Source: Ipomoea triloba (taxonomy: Eukaryota; Streptophyta; Magnoliopsida; Solanales; Convolvulaceae). From it: a stretch of 64,000 bases of DNA. Positions 32,170-42,358 of this stretch are shown here, in pieces. Numbering within the stretch: position 1 is the first letter of the stretch; the number at the start of each line of letters is the position of its first letter. Position numbers and translations under genes: made by a program. The notes under the pieces were generated by a model. The model had not been told where the DNA came from. It worked only from the letters and a program-made list of their open reading frames with translations, and ran no database searches. Where the stretch lies: the NCBI RefSeq assembly GCF_003576645.1, contig NC_044920.1, positions 4,849,423-4,913,422 on the forward strand, written 5' to 3'.

Positions 32170-32525
32170 AAATATTTTGGAAAATATTGAGCAAAGGAAA
32201 TCATTGAACTAAGGTTTCCAAAAGAAAATGAATGAGCTAAAGATTTATTATGAGCCAAGGTTTCAAAGATGAGATGAGGTTGCAATAAATGAGCCAAGGT
32301 CCTTAATAAGATAAGAGGTTTGAATCTGTAATGGAGCAAATCAAATTATAAATGAGCCAAGGTTTCAAAAGTTAGCTAAGGTTTTCAAAGATGAGCCAAG
32401 GTTTTTATTTGAGCTAAGAAAAAAGGATAAGTAGTTCGAATCTCACAGAGAACAAATCAAATTTGAGCCAACCTCTCAAATGAGCTAAGGAAAAAGGTGG
32501 GAAGTTCGAATCTCAATGGAGATAA
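32170..32525 (+). repeat. Degenerate GAGCCAAGGTTT repeats
   Basis: The word ATGAGCCAAGGTTTCAAA and variants (GAGCTAAGG, GAACTAAGG) recur at least ten times at irregular spacing. Two longer sub-copies end in AGTTCGAATCTCA(C/A) near 32430 and 32500. Confidence 0.75.
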
Positions 32526-33288
32526 AGGAAATGAAGTTACAAAGGCAGCTCTAAGATCACTGAACTCTACCCAAGTTTTCAGTACACAATATCAGCAAGT
32601 TTGTAATGCAAAGCAGTATACAAAGAAATGCTACTTTAAGTAACTAAAAATGAAATGGCCACAAATAGGAAATAAAATCTTAGTTGAAAGGGGGAGGGTG
32701 GGAGGAGGCTTTTTTTGTTCCATTTCTTTCCACGGGAAGGGCCGCAAACTCTAGATCAGACACGATAACGAGTTTCCCTGGTAATGTCTAATGGAATTGC
32801 TTCTAATTGTCATCATCTTTTTCATCGGAGTCGCCACTCTCACGGAAACGTGGATTCTTCTCAGGTCGAGCTTCATGGTCAGAGTTTCTCCGATCGAGCT
32901 TCATGGGAAGTTGCCCAATGATCTAGTACCATAATCCACTAGTTGTCTCTGCGCTTCCAACTCCTTTTGCACCAACTTTACGTAACTACCCTACCTGGAT
33001 CATAATCAGTGTGATATTCATTGCGTACTTGTCCTCCACTTTAACCGCGACCCCACTGTCAGCCTTCCTGGAAACCCCAATCAAAATCTACACGAATAGG
33101 ACGGTCATCAAGGATTGTCCCACTTATATATTTAACTAAATCATCAGTATCTTCTCTAGAGTAGTACATGAGTACATCACAAAAAAAAAAAATCACATGG
33201 AGTTCTATTGTTCTTGTCAAGACCCATGACAATCTTTTTTATCTCTCCAGCACAAGAGAACAACTCGTAAACTTGCTCCGGGCACGTA
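32526..33288 (-). pseudogene. Processed pseudogene of CBP20 (cap-binding subunit)
   Basis: The minus strand reads much of plant CBP20, the small RRM subunit of the nuclear cap-binding complex: [84 protein letters not shown], then RNSDHEARPEKNPRFRESGD followed by an acidic end and stop near 32808. It is continuous with no introns, truncated at the N-terminus, has frameshifts and stops (T-run in the RNP1 region near 33190, a stop after WGFQEG) and a deletion in the C-terminal Gly/His-rich part. 32526-32807 is probably its 3' UTR. A retrocopied mRNA is the simplest origin. Confidence 0.9.
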
Positions 33289-33700
33289 CTCGATCGCAGC
33301 CAAAGCGGCCTTTGAGGTGCAAGAGATGGAGGTGATAATAAAGGGTAAAAACCAAAGTGGTTCCGTCCAGAAAGCTAAGAAATATATAGAAGCTTATACA
33401 GAAAGAAGTATCAGCATTCAAGCAGTTAACGGGGGCCGCTGAAATTTTCAAACGACAGGAGGCCATTGGAGATGGTGATCTAGCGGATATCGAGGCTGGG
33501 CTTGTGGATGTCGGAGAACATGCTGGCGGTTGCTCTTGGTGAGGTGGCCTGGTAGTGCACGAAATGGGTGTTGTTGAAGGTGATGACGAAGCCTTTCTAC
33601 GCCAGCCGGCAGGTGAGGCGGACGGAAGGGATGACATTTATCAAGATTGCATGGGAAATTGACTTTAAGAAAAGGTCCACAACATTACCGGTGCCATGTC
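33289..33700 (-). other. Unrecognised GC-rich coding-like segment
   Basis: Just upstream (minus sense) of the CBP20 copy lies a GC-rich stretch with an open minus frame of 132 codons (33239-33637). An adjacent frame reads GFVITFNNTHFVHYQATSPRA, which looks more like protein but has stops. It may be a fragment of another gene fused to the retrocopy or older coding DNA. No family is assigned. Confidence 0.3.
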
Positions 33701-34463
33701 AGCAGGGTAACAGGAAAACCTGCTAAAAAGTCTAGGCGGAAAAGAAATTATGGTTTGTGCATCGAATAATCACTTATGAAAGGACAGGGTGCGGCGTGAA
33801 GAATTGCTTATGGTTCATGGTGCGGGATGGCACTTTAGCCAATGAAAATTGATCCATAATTTAGAAAATTACTAATTAATCTAATGAATATGAATATAAG
33901 GAAGATTGTGCCAAAAAAAATCGGTAATTCATAATTTATATAAAAATGAAGATTGTTCTGTTATTTTACTATTAAAATTGAACTATAAATACTCTTAAAA
34001 GCACAGAACAATTATATCATTCATTATTTTCTATTATTCCCTGGTATATCTGCTATTTTTCCTCATTGTTTAGTAATGGAACCTGTTTTCATCTCTGCCT
34101 CCGACCTATCCCCAAGACGAGGAAAAGGTCTATAAGGCTCTAGTTGATGCGTTATCATTTTTCTAAGGAATATCAACGCTCTGCGGTCAACCAACAAACA
34201 CTCAAGTGCTTATTCACAAACTCCTAGGTAAATTTCTCCCTAATATAGTTAGATTTAGATATTTATATTATTTAGGTATGGGAGGGAGGGGATGGGGACG
34301 TGAGGAGCAAAAAAATATTTTATTAATTAACCATATATATTTTTTCATAAAATCAGCAATCAATTATTCTTAGTCAATCCTCTATAAATGTTATCATATT
34401 ATAGGTGTCTCGTAGGCATGTTTCTATTTGAAACTCGTAAAAAATGAGTTCTAGCGGGGTTCA
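33701..34463. other. Intergenic, nothing recognised
   Basis: AT-rich with no structure that I can support. Confidence 0.45.
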
Positions 34464-34598
34464 TATTTTTTTTAGTACCATTGAAGCTTGTCCACAAGAT
34501 TTATAGCAACACGCCCAGCGCCCAGTGGGACTTGGGACTTGAACCCACAACCACTTGATTAGAAGTCAAGCGCCTTATCCATTAAGCCATGGGCACTT
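34464..34598 (-). mobile_element. SINE with tRNA-Arg(UCU)-like head
   Basis: The minus strand starts with a nearly complete tRNA (34518-34596) and continues through TTGTGGACAAGCTTCAATGG TACT into an A-tract, the same CAAT(A/G)GTACT-A tail as the SINE at 23997. So this is read as a tRNA-headed SINE rather than a working tRNA gene. Confidence 0.7.
34518..34596 (-). tRNA. tRNA-Arg(TCT)-like sequence, disrupted T arm
   Basis: Acceptor GTGCCCA pairs with TGGGCGC over 7 bp. The D arm is GGCTTAATGGATAAGGC, the anticodon loop is CTTCTAA (anticodon TCT) on a 5-bp stem, and the T loop is TTCAAGT. A 7-nt duplication AGTCCCA in the T arm and a second GCGCCCA-type duplication at the 3' end spoil the fold. 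Probably a pseudogene or SINE head. Confidence 0.65.
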
Positions 34599-34688
34599 TA
34601 TGCTTTTATTATTAATTCCACAATACTGTAGGTTTAGTTTAAGTCTTACGATGCACAGCTAATAGTTAAAAATCTATTCAGTTAAGAT

Positions 34689-34716
34689 TATAATAATAAT
34701 AATAATAATAATAATA
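34689..34716 (+). repeat. (AAT)n microsatellite
   Basis: About nine ATA/TAA triplets; related AT triplets continue irregularly to 34800. Confidence 0.9.
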
Positions 34717-35309
34717 TAATACTCCTTAATAATAATAATTCAAAACTCTTAATATAATTTCCCTAATATTAATAAGATAATAATAATCTAAAACTCTTAA
34801 TATAAGTTCATAATTAAATTTTCTTATTAAATCCGATCTGTTTATAACGGTAATTACAAATATAGAATTAGGAAAAATTAGCATGATTCCTAATATAATT
34901 TTCCTATTATATTTTAATTAATTAATACTTTTTCAAATATATCTTATCTAAGAGGCTTCCTCATTTCTTTTTCTTTTTTTTTTAATACTGATCCATATGT
35001 TAATTCGTTTATTAGGGTAATCTATATAGGTACCATCTAAATAACACATGGTAATTACCTACCATATTTAACATCAAAATTTATTATGGTAATTAAATAT
35101 AGAGAATCCCTTCTTACGACGATTTTATATTTGTTTTTTACTTCAAATAATATCAATTACCCATGGATTTCCTTTGATTACTTTTAAATAAAATCTTAAA
35201 AATTATGGCAATTAATGAATTAATACTTTCCGTAATATAAATTTTATCTAATCAGTTAAGGAAATTTATAATACACATTACGTCCATAATTAAAGGAGAT
35301 TTAAAAAAT
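34717..35309. other. Very AT-rich intergenic
   Basis: No gene. Irregular repeats of CTAATAT/AATAATAATC. Confidence 0.5.
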
Positions 35310-35650
35310 TATGATAATTATTCCAATTCACAAATCAAATTCACATATTATTATTCAATTAATAATTGAGTGATATTTTTGCACTAATCTTATAATCAAA
35401 TAAATGTGTGCTTTCAAATATTAGAATTGTTTATAATTTCATCTTTAATTTTATTATTTAAATATATACCAAAAAAAATTGTCCGTGCATCGCAAGAGTA
35501 ATTAGACAATTATTTGTTCGAATTCAATAAAGGATAACATCAAAAAACATAATCGATCCAACCCAATTGCACTATATAATATTCGTTGTCATAATTTTTA
35601 TAATTGTATATCGATTCAAATATTCTTAAAATATTATTACAATTAATTTT
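35310..35650 (+). mobile_element. Helitron-like copy (pair of 40120-40476)
   Basis: Aligns along its length with 40120-40440: shared GAGTGATA, CAAATAAATGT, AGAATTGTTTATAATTTCAT and the hallmark GTCCGTGCATCGCA. The terminal CTAGT seen in the other copy is missing here. Confidence 0.65.
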
Positions 35651-35698
35651 TTGATATCATTCATATTCTTCCCTGTATTTACTATTGTAATTTCTGTG

Positions 35699-35716
35699 TG
35701 TGTGTGTGTGTGTGTG
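35699..35716 (+). repeat. (TG)n microsatellite
   Basis: About nine TG dinucleotides. Confidence 0.9.
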
Positions 35717-35832
35717 AACGTATAAAAGTATAATTGCATAATATTAGCACAATTACTTAATAATTATTATGGTAATAAAAGAATTAATAATTGCACAAAT
35801 ATTAATATAATTGAGTAATAATTATTATGTTA

Positions 35833-36110
35833 ACTAGTATTTCCACCTGCGCGATGCACGGAATGAATTTGTTATAACTGCATTAAGGAAAGTAGGAAAA
35901 TTTATGACTGCATTTTATACAAAAGAAAATAGGCGCATATAGGCTATTAGAAAAATAAATTTGCTCACAACTAAATTTTGAATGAACTTGATTAAATATT
36001 GAAGAACCAACAGTTATTTGCAATACCGACTCATTTTCTTAAAAAACATAAAAGGATTAGTATTTAGACGATTCTCATAGAATGATTCGTACTTTAAATA
36101 CAAAAATATG
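35833..36110 (-). mobile_element. Helitron-like 3' end
   Basis: On the minus strand the sequence ends CCGTGCATCGCGCAGG, then GGAAATACTAGT followed by T: a short hairpin near a CTAGT terminus, as in plant Helitrons. Its body (35880-36110) resembles 36420-36720, so a second diverged copy lies there. The 5' end is not defined. Confidence 0.55.
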
Positions 36111-36749
36111 AATGCATCTCCTATTTATAATATTAAATCTTATATATTAATTGCATATATATTATTTGGTTTGCTAACCACTGCAATATTTTTGAGAAAT
36201 AATAAAATCAAATAAGTACATAATAATAAACACATTAATTGGAGTAAATCAATAATTTTAAACAACAAATAAATCAAAATTTGTATATACTAAAATGTAA
36301 AGTTTATTACAAATAGTTTAAATTTACATTGTATTACCACTCCTAGGCATATTAATAGGTGTTCTTCGATAACAAACCATAAATCTACTGTACAATGTTT
36401 CACTATCAGCCACTACAATTATTTATACTCGAGGAAGGAAAATTACAAATTGTATTTTATATAAAATAGTTAGGTACGCTATTGAAATAAAAAATTTGCT
36501 TACAATTAAATTGAAATTAGTTGAACTAAATGTTGGTTCACCAATAGATGGTTCTAACAACGGCTGAGCATTATCGAATAACCTATTTGGTTGGAGCAAT
36601 GATTCTTGTGTATTATTCTGATTACACAATGACTCGTTTTCTTAAAAAGTAAAATGTTCGAGTTAAATCAATTGTCAATGAATGACTCGTAATATAAATA
36701 AATAACGAAGAATCCATTCCGTTATAAACATTTCATTTTATATTATTTT
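36111..36749 (-). other. AT-rich, with diverged Helitron-like copy
   Basis: 36420-36720 shares words with 35880-36100 (AATTTGCTTACAA, CTCGTTTTCTTAAAAA) but no ends were found. It stops at the truncated LTR. Confidence 0.4.
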
Positions 36750-36899
36750 GCTCCAAACTTCCTTGTCCTCTTAACCCAATAGATTTTCATTATTCTTATT
36801 GGGCCAACACCTCACCCATAAAGATGGAACCCCGCTTGGGCGGTTGGGTCAAGATTTATCCCATAAAATGGGCCCCCAGGAGTCTCATGGCCCCATCAT
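36750..36899 (-). repeat. Truncated 3' LTR
   Basis: Matches the outer end of the 5' LTR (CCCAATAGATTTTCATTATT, ATTGGGCCAACACC, ATCCCATAAAATGGGC) and ends CCCCATCA at 36899. Only about 150 bp is kept; the rest was lost at 36750, so no TSD is available. Confidence 0.85.
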
Positions 36900-36920
36900 A
36901 AGTCCTCCACTTTCTTTGGT
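36900..36920 (-). other. Polypurine tract
   Basis: Minus strand AAGAAAGTGGAGGACTTA immediately before TGATGGGG of the 3' LTR. Confidence 0.75.
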
Positions 36921-37016
36921 CGTCTTTAACGAGCATGGAAAGTATAGACTCGCTCGCCGCACCTTGACCCTCTCGATCCCTAGTCTAGAAACTCTTCATT
37001 TCTTATGGGAAGCTCG

Positions 37017-37118
37017 GTGCTCGGTTTCTATAATCTCCCACACATGATGCCCGCCAAGATGACTCTGCTCAGTTTCTATAATTTCCCACACATTATGCCC
37101 GTCAAGATGACTCAGCTC
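37017..37118 (-). repeat. 48-bp in-frame duplication
   Basis: On the minus strand an 87-codon ORF (36996-37259) encodes SHLDGHNVWEIIETEQ and SHLGGHHVWEIIETEH in tandem. The DNA units lie at about 37021-37070 and 37071-37118. A gag or accessory remnant is possible. Confidence 0.7.
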
Positions 37119-37261
37119 TCGCATGTAAACTGTAAGAGAGGGACGGAGATACTCATCACCTTGAGCGGGCTTATTGAGAAGCCATACTACGAGGGGTAAC
37201 TTAGTGGTGCAACGAAAAACGAGATGAGGCGACCACTGAGCCGCAGAATTCAAATTCATTG

Positions 37262-37470
37262 ACTACCACGAAGCAGGATAAATAGTAAGTCAACCGCTGT
37301 GAAGCGGGACAGATACATGTAGTCCGCATAGAAGCGGAATAGATAATAAGTCGACCGTTGAGAAGCAGGATAGATGATAAGTTGTCCGCTGAGAAGTTGG
37401 ATAGGTAATAAGTCGACCGCTGTGAAGCGGGATAAATAATAAGTCGACCGCTAAGAAGAGGGATAGATGT
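37262..37470 (-). repeat. Hairpin repeats, inverted copy of 29583-29780
   Basis: About six units such as AAGTCGACCGCTGTGAAGCG with CCGC/GCGG stems around a 6-nt loop. Some units keep the stem and others have lost it. Same repeat as 29583-29780 in the opposite orientation. Confidence 0.85.
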
Positions 37471-37473
37471 TAA

Positions 37474-38301
37474 GGTTGGTAGCTGCCTGCTGCCTCATGC
37501 TAGCACCACGCACATTTTTTTCGAGTGCACGCTGGGTTGCGTACCTTTCCCGACATGCCCAGATGCGTTGGGGGATTCACCAAGTTCTTAGGGATACCAT
37601 CCCATTGACTCAGGAACACCGCCTTTTAAGGGTTGTTGGCTACCCGTTGCCTCATGCTAGCACCACGCACCTTTTTCTTTATATTTTTTTCTTTTTTTTT
37701 TTTATTTTGATTGCACGCTGGGTTGTGTATCTTTCCCGGCATACCCAGATGCATTGGGGTATTCGCCAAGTTCTTAGAGATACCATCCCATTGACTCGAG
37801 AACACCGTCTTTTAAGGGTTGTGGGTTGCCTGCTATCTCATGCTAACACCATGCACCTTTTCTTTATATCTTTTTTTTTCCTTTTTTTTATTGCATGTTG
37901 GGTTGCGTACCTTTCTCGGCATGCCTAGATGCGTTGGGGTATTCGTCAAGTTCTTAGGGATACCATCCCATTGACTTGGGAACACCACCTTTAAGGGTTG
38001 TGGGTTGCCTACTATCTCATGCTAGCATCACGCACCTTGTTCTTTATATCTTTTTTTTCTTTTTTTTCTCTTTTTTTTCTTTTTTTTTTTTGATTGCATG
38101 CTAGGTTGCGTAACTTTTCCGGCATGCCCAAACGCGTTGGGGTATTTGCCAAGTTCTTAAGGATACCATCCCATTGACTTGGGAGCACCGCCTTTTAAGG
38201 GCCGTGGGCTGCCTCATGCTAGCACCACTCACCTTTTTTTTATATCTCTTTTTTTTTTATTGCACGCTGGGTTGCGCACCTTTCCCTGCATGCCTAGGTG
38301 G
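37474..38301 (-). repeat. Tandem array, 4.5 units of 157-205 bp
   Basis: Units start at about 37474, 37631, 37817, 37997 and 38202 (partial). Each contains CTCATGCTAGCACCACGCAC, a T-rich run of variable length, GCTGGGTTGCGTACCTTTCC and AGGGATACCATCCCATTGAC. Unit length varies mainly through the T-run. Long ORFs across it are repeat artefacts. Confidence 0.9.
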
Positions 38302-39256
38302 AGATAGGTATAAAATAAAGGTGAAACTTGCTTTATTACCTCCATACGCTACATATCCAGCTTGTGAGCTCATTTCAATGCTATTGTTTACTATCGCGTA
38401 TCCTGTATAGACTGTAGAGCTTCCAACTCACGTCGGCACCACTTATACTGTATACAGGTCCACTACCGCGTCCCTTTTTTTGGTAACTTTCTTAATATGC
38501 ATTAATATTTTTTTTCACACAGAAATATTTTTCTTACCTCCCCGGACGGTTTGCAAGCCCACCAAGGTGTTGTTATTCGGTCTAGGGTCGCTTGCCCAGT
38601 TTGTGGGCCCTTAATCGTTGGGGAATGGAGAATTCATCGTTAGGTTACTCATGAAACTCATGAACGGTATCGACATTCCTCCACGACGGCTTCTCTCATT
38701 TTGTCCCTAGTTGCGGCATCGGGCCCCTTGCACTAAGGCCCCTCCTTGGCAGTTCCCTTCCTCCTAACTCGTGGAGTGTTGAGTTGGGTAAGGGATGATC
38801 TGCTATAGTGTTTGGGGTCAATGGCCAGCTATCGGGCCAGGCAGGGCTACGCTACTTACTGTTGATGGGCAACCCACTAGCCGATGATATTAGTAATCTC
38901 TTGGGCTAAAGATTGGACGCTAGGTCCGAATCTCAGGAGACCTTGGTTGGTTCCACCGAGTATAGCATCTCCTCTAACAGCTATAGTACTAGTCGGACCT
39001 CTCAAATTACTTGGGTGTAAAACCGACCTTGGTGAAACAGATAGACCATTGCTTTGCCAGCTAAGACATTTTTGCAGGAACGACGAATGTTCGCTTTGTG
39101 ACTTGGCCATTTTGGTGTATCTTGAGTTTGATTGTGTAAAAAGAAAGGGTAAAATGGGTACAAACTAGGAACACATGATTTGTAACAACATGTAAAAGTC
39201 AAACTCATTTCAGGTGATGATCAAGTAGCACTTAACTAGCATGCATGATCACTACC

Positions 39257-39375
39257 CTACTTCTTGAAACACTCCCAGGTCGAATGGTGAAACCGATGTT
39301 TACTTAAAACCATCTTCCTAGCCAAAGTATTCAAGAAAGTTGACTCTTCCATGCCGCTAACAACGGGTAGAAACA
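39257..39375 (-). pseudogene. Short gag-like start after the primer site
   Basis: An ATG at 39375 begins 39 codons (FLPVVSGMEESTFLNTLARK and on) 16 nt after the primer-binding site, the usual position of gag. It stops at 39257. No longer gag frame can be followed. Confidence 0.4.
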
Positions 39376-39390
39376 TGATTTTCGTAGCGT

Positions 39391-39408
39391 TCCCCACAGA
39401 TAGCGCCA
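39391..39408 (-). other. Primer-binding site
   Basis: Minus strand TGGCGCTATCTGTGGGGA, one base after the LTR end. It begins with the TGGCGC shared by many plant gypsy primer sites. Confidence 0.65.
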
Positions 39409-39409
39409 A

Positions 39410-40092
39410 TGATGGTCTTATTGGGATCGGATCCACCATAAACCGGGTATAAGGGTACAGAATGGGGGTAGGAAGAAAGCAACTTTATTACCCGAGGCGC
39501 TAGGCCCAAAATAGTATAAAGCCCGAGATATTGAATCAAAATGGTGGCCCAAAGAATACATAAATAATAAATACTATAGCCCTAAGGAACTGAATAGGAC
39601 CCAAAAATGGCAACTCGAATAATAAATAAATAAATAAACAAGCTAGGGAACTAATAAATAAAACATAACTAAATATGTTACCAACATGACTCAAACCCTG
39701 GTGTGCCGACAGGAGAGAGAAGGCTTAGACCGCTCTGCCAGAAGGGAGATTGTGAACCAATGAATGATTATTAAGGGTGGGAAAGCACCCTATTTATACT
39801 ATTGAAGGGCTCACGAATTGTTGACAAACGGACGACATCGAGCAGCCTTAATTCTTTGCCACACACATGTCACCCCACTACTTTGCATCCAGCGCACCCC
39901 ATGCATAAGTAGAGCTTCCTGCCCTTTAATAGATAAGATCTTGAGTGATTTGGTGGTGTAGAATTACTGTAGAATTACTCCAAACTTCCTCTGTCCCCTT
40001 AGCCCAATAGATTTTCATTATTCTTATTGGGCCAACACCCCACTCAAGACTTATCCCATAAAATGGGCCACAGGTGTCCCATAGCCCCATCA
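39410..40092 (-). repeat. 5' LTR, 683 bp
   Basis: In plus coordinates it runs from TGATGGTCTTATTGGGATC to ATAGCCCCATCA. A TATA box (AGTATAAATAGGG on the minus strand, about 39788-39804) fits transcription toward lower coordinates. Confidence 0.88.
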
Positions 40093-40119
40093 ATATTATA
40101 TATCGATTTTTTAAAGATA

Positions 40120-40476
40120 ATTGTAGACAAGTGACTCATATATTATTCAATCAATTGAGTGATACTTTTACACTAATTTTATAATCAAATAAATGTACAC
40201 TTTCAAATATCAGAATTGTTTATAATTTCATCTTTAATTTTATTATCCAAATATATAATAAAAAATTTTGTCCGTGCATCGCACAGGTAATTGGATAATT
40301 ATTTGCTCGAATTCAAGCAATGATAAAATCAAAAAAATATAATCAATCCAACCTATTTCATGAATTACATTCTATAATATTCGTTGTTATAATTTATATA
40401 ATTGTATATCGATCCAAATATTCTTAAAATATTATAACAAATCCATTTCGTACAACGCACAAATGAAAATACTAGT
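40120..40476 (+). mobile_element. Helitron-like copy with CTAGT end
   Basis: Aligned with 35310-35650. Contains TGTCCGTGCATCGCACAGGT and ends AATGAAAATACTAGT at 40476, followed by T. The LTR element's outer end lies within or beside it. Confidence 0.6.
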
Positions 40477-40863
40477 TACATCAAAAGTTGAGATTTGAAG
40501 AGAAGATCAAAATTAAAGAAGAAAAAAAAAATTTTGAAAATAAGCAGAAAAAATTGATTAGCCAAAGGATTAAAAATGAATGTTGAGAGCAGCTAAGGGT
40601 CACCGCCAAAAAAATCAAAAATTCAACAAAATCAAGCTCAAGAGATTACTTGCATAATCACAAAAATCTTACAAAGTCAAAATTCATCCTGACATCTGAT
40701 AAAGTTGCAGTATTAAAAAATCAACATATCAAATCACTGCTGCAAGATCTACGTACAAAATTCAAAATTTGAAGTTGTTTATTTCCAACGGACAATTTCA
40801 AATTGACAACTATAAAAGGAGATGAAGACTTAAAGAAGGATACAATAACACAAGTGAGACACA
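40477..40863. other. A-rich intergenic
   Basis: No feature is supported. Confidence 0.5.
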
Positions 40864-40896
40864 TGTTTTTTTTTTAAACTCAACAAAAATGATTCA

Positions 40897-41292
40897 TTAA
40901 TCAACAAAAGTCTCATCAATAACAACAGAAATAAACCGAGGACTAGAATCTAAATACGCAACTAGACCCTCCTTAGTATTACAAACAGCATGGGCAGCCA
41001 CAGAATGATCCACCATATTTCTACTACACTTAACAAAAACAAAGGAAACATCCAATAACAACTGCAGCAAGGTTCTAATGTCCTGAACAATTGCCCCAAA
41101 CGGAGAAAGATCATCACCACCTTCCACAGCCCGGGTAACCACTTGAGCATCTGTTTCAACAATAACCCTTTGCAAACCCTTCTGTTTCAACCAACTCAGC
41201 GCCTCATGGGCATCCATAGCCTCAGCTTCCCTTACTGAGTACAAACCCTCGACTCTTTGACATGAACACCCCTTGCACTCGGCCCCCATCAT
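40897..41292 (-). pseudogene. LINE RNase H domain
   Basis: RVT_3-type RNase H: SVREAEAMDAHEALSWL, VIVETDAQVV and FVFVKCSRNMVDHSVAAHAV. It overlaps the end of the previous frame (41222-42343, which carries GFLKMNIDVAMDAQRQRMGF and GFGWVIRDDGG), so a frameshift lies near 41270. Confidence 0.9.
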
Positions 41293-42343
41293 CTCGAATC
41301 ACCCAACCAAACCCCATTCTCTGACGTTGAGCGTCCATTGCAACATCAATATTCATTTTCAAGAACCCCGGAGGAGGAAGTTGCCAACTAACCACAGCAA
41401 TAGCGGACTGCCCCAAGACACGACAATCTACATGCACAACATTGTTAACAGTTTTCCAGCTTTCCCGAAAGGATATAGCATGTCGCACCGCAATATGAGG
41501 ATCCATAAACTGTTGTTTCCAAAGCATAGCGTTTCTATTTTCCCAAATCTCCCAACACACCATCACAACTTTCTCAAGCATTGTTACTGGAAGAGCCTCC
41601 CGCATCTCCTCGAGCCACGAATGGAGAGATTCTACAGAAGCTAAACTCCAAGACTCCTCCAACACACGCCAACAATCATGAGCATAAGAACAACTAGTGA
41701 AAAGATGAATGGTAGTCTCATTCTCCCTTCCACACAACATGCACACCTGATCATAATAGACATGTTTCATATACAATGCATCTCCCGTAGGTAGGCGCAA
41801 AGAACGCATAGTCCAAAAAAAACACTTAACATTTGGGGGAATATTCAAATCCCACACCCTCGACCACCCCACCACCCTCGGCTCCCTCACAATCCTCGTA
41901 ACTAATTTGTAAGCACTCTTGACAGTATAAACTCCCCTCTCCTCACCACTCCAAAACAAACTATCACGAACATTTTCAAAAGGAGAGAGAACACTCATAA
42001 TCAAATCAATATCCCTTTGACAAAAAATGTATCTTAATAAATCATAATCCCACTTATGAGAAATTGGGCAGAAAAGATTTTGTACACAAGGATTATTTAA
42101 GTAAGTCAACTCCGGGGTATGAACATAAGGGTTTGAACAGTCGGGCAACCATGGATCCCCCCAAACCTTTACCAAACTCTCATCCCCAATCCTCCACCGA
42201 ACTCCCTCCCTCAAGGCTCCTTGAGATTCCCGAATACTTAACCAAACAAAAGATGGATTTGACCCAACCCTCGCGTCTAAAAAAGAACAAGTTGGAAAAT
42301 ATCGAGCCTTAAAAACTCGAGTAACAAGAGCATTTGGATCCAT
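41222..42343 (-). pseudogene. LINE ORF2 C-terminal region, zf-RVT
   Basis: An open 373-codon frame encodes the linker and zf-RVT-like region (DSLFWSGEERGVYTVKSAYK, WSRVWDLNIPPNVKCFFWTM, CMLCGRENETTIHLFTSCSYAHDCW) and the first strands of RNase H. The Cys-x2-Cys and His/Cys pattern is intact. Confidence 0.9.
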
Positions 42344-42358
42344 CAGAAATTTCCACCC

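Larger units (their letters stand above)
36750..40092 (-). mobile_element. Non-autonomous LTR element, minus strand
   Basis: The 5' LTR is 39410-40092, the primer site 39391-39408, the internal region is 2.5 kb, the PPT lies at 36900-36920 and a truncated 3' LTR at 36750-36899. There is no protease, RT, RNase H or integrase. The interior has a short gag-like start, four-and-a-half copies of a 160-200-bp repeat and hairpin repeats. It must rely on enzymes from elsewhere. Confidence 0.82.

Noticed and set aside
33239..33637. 132-codon minus ORF as a gene
   Set aside because: Overlaps the CBP20 pseudogene end, is Ser/Pro-rich in a GC-rich stretch, and an adjacent frame looks more protein-like; kept only as an unrecognised segment.
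34518..34596. Functional tRNA-Arg gene
   Set aside because: T arm and 3' end carry duplications that break the fold, and a SINE-like tail follows.
37467..38410. ORFs of 153 and 78 codons
   Set aside because: They read through the tandem array and its T-runs.
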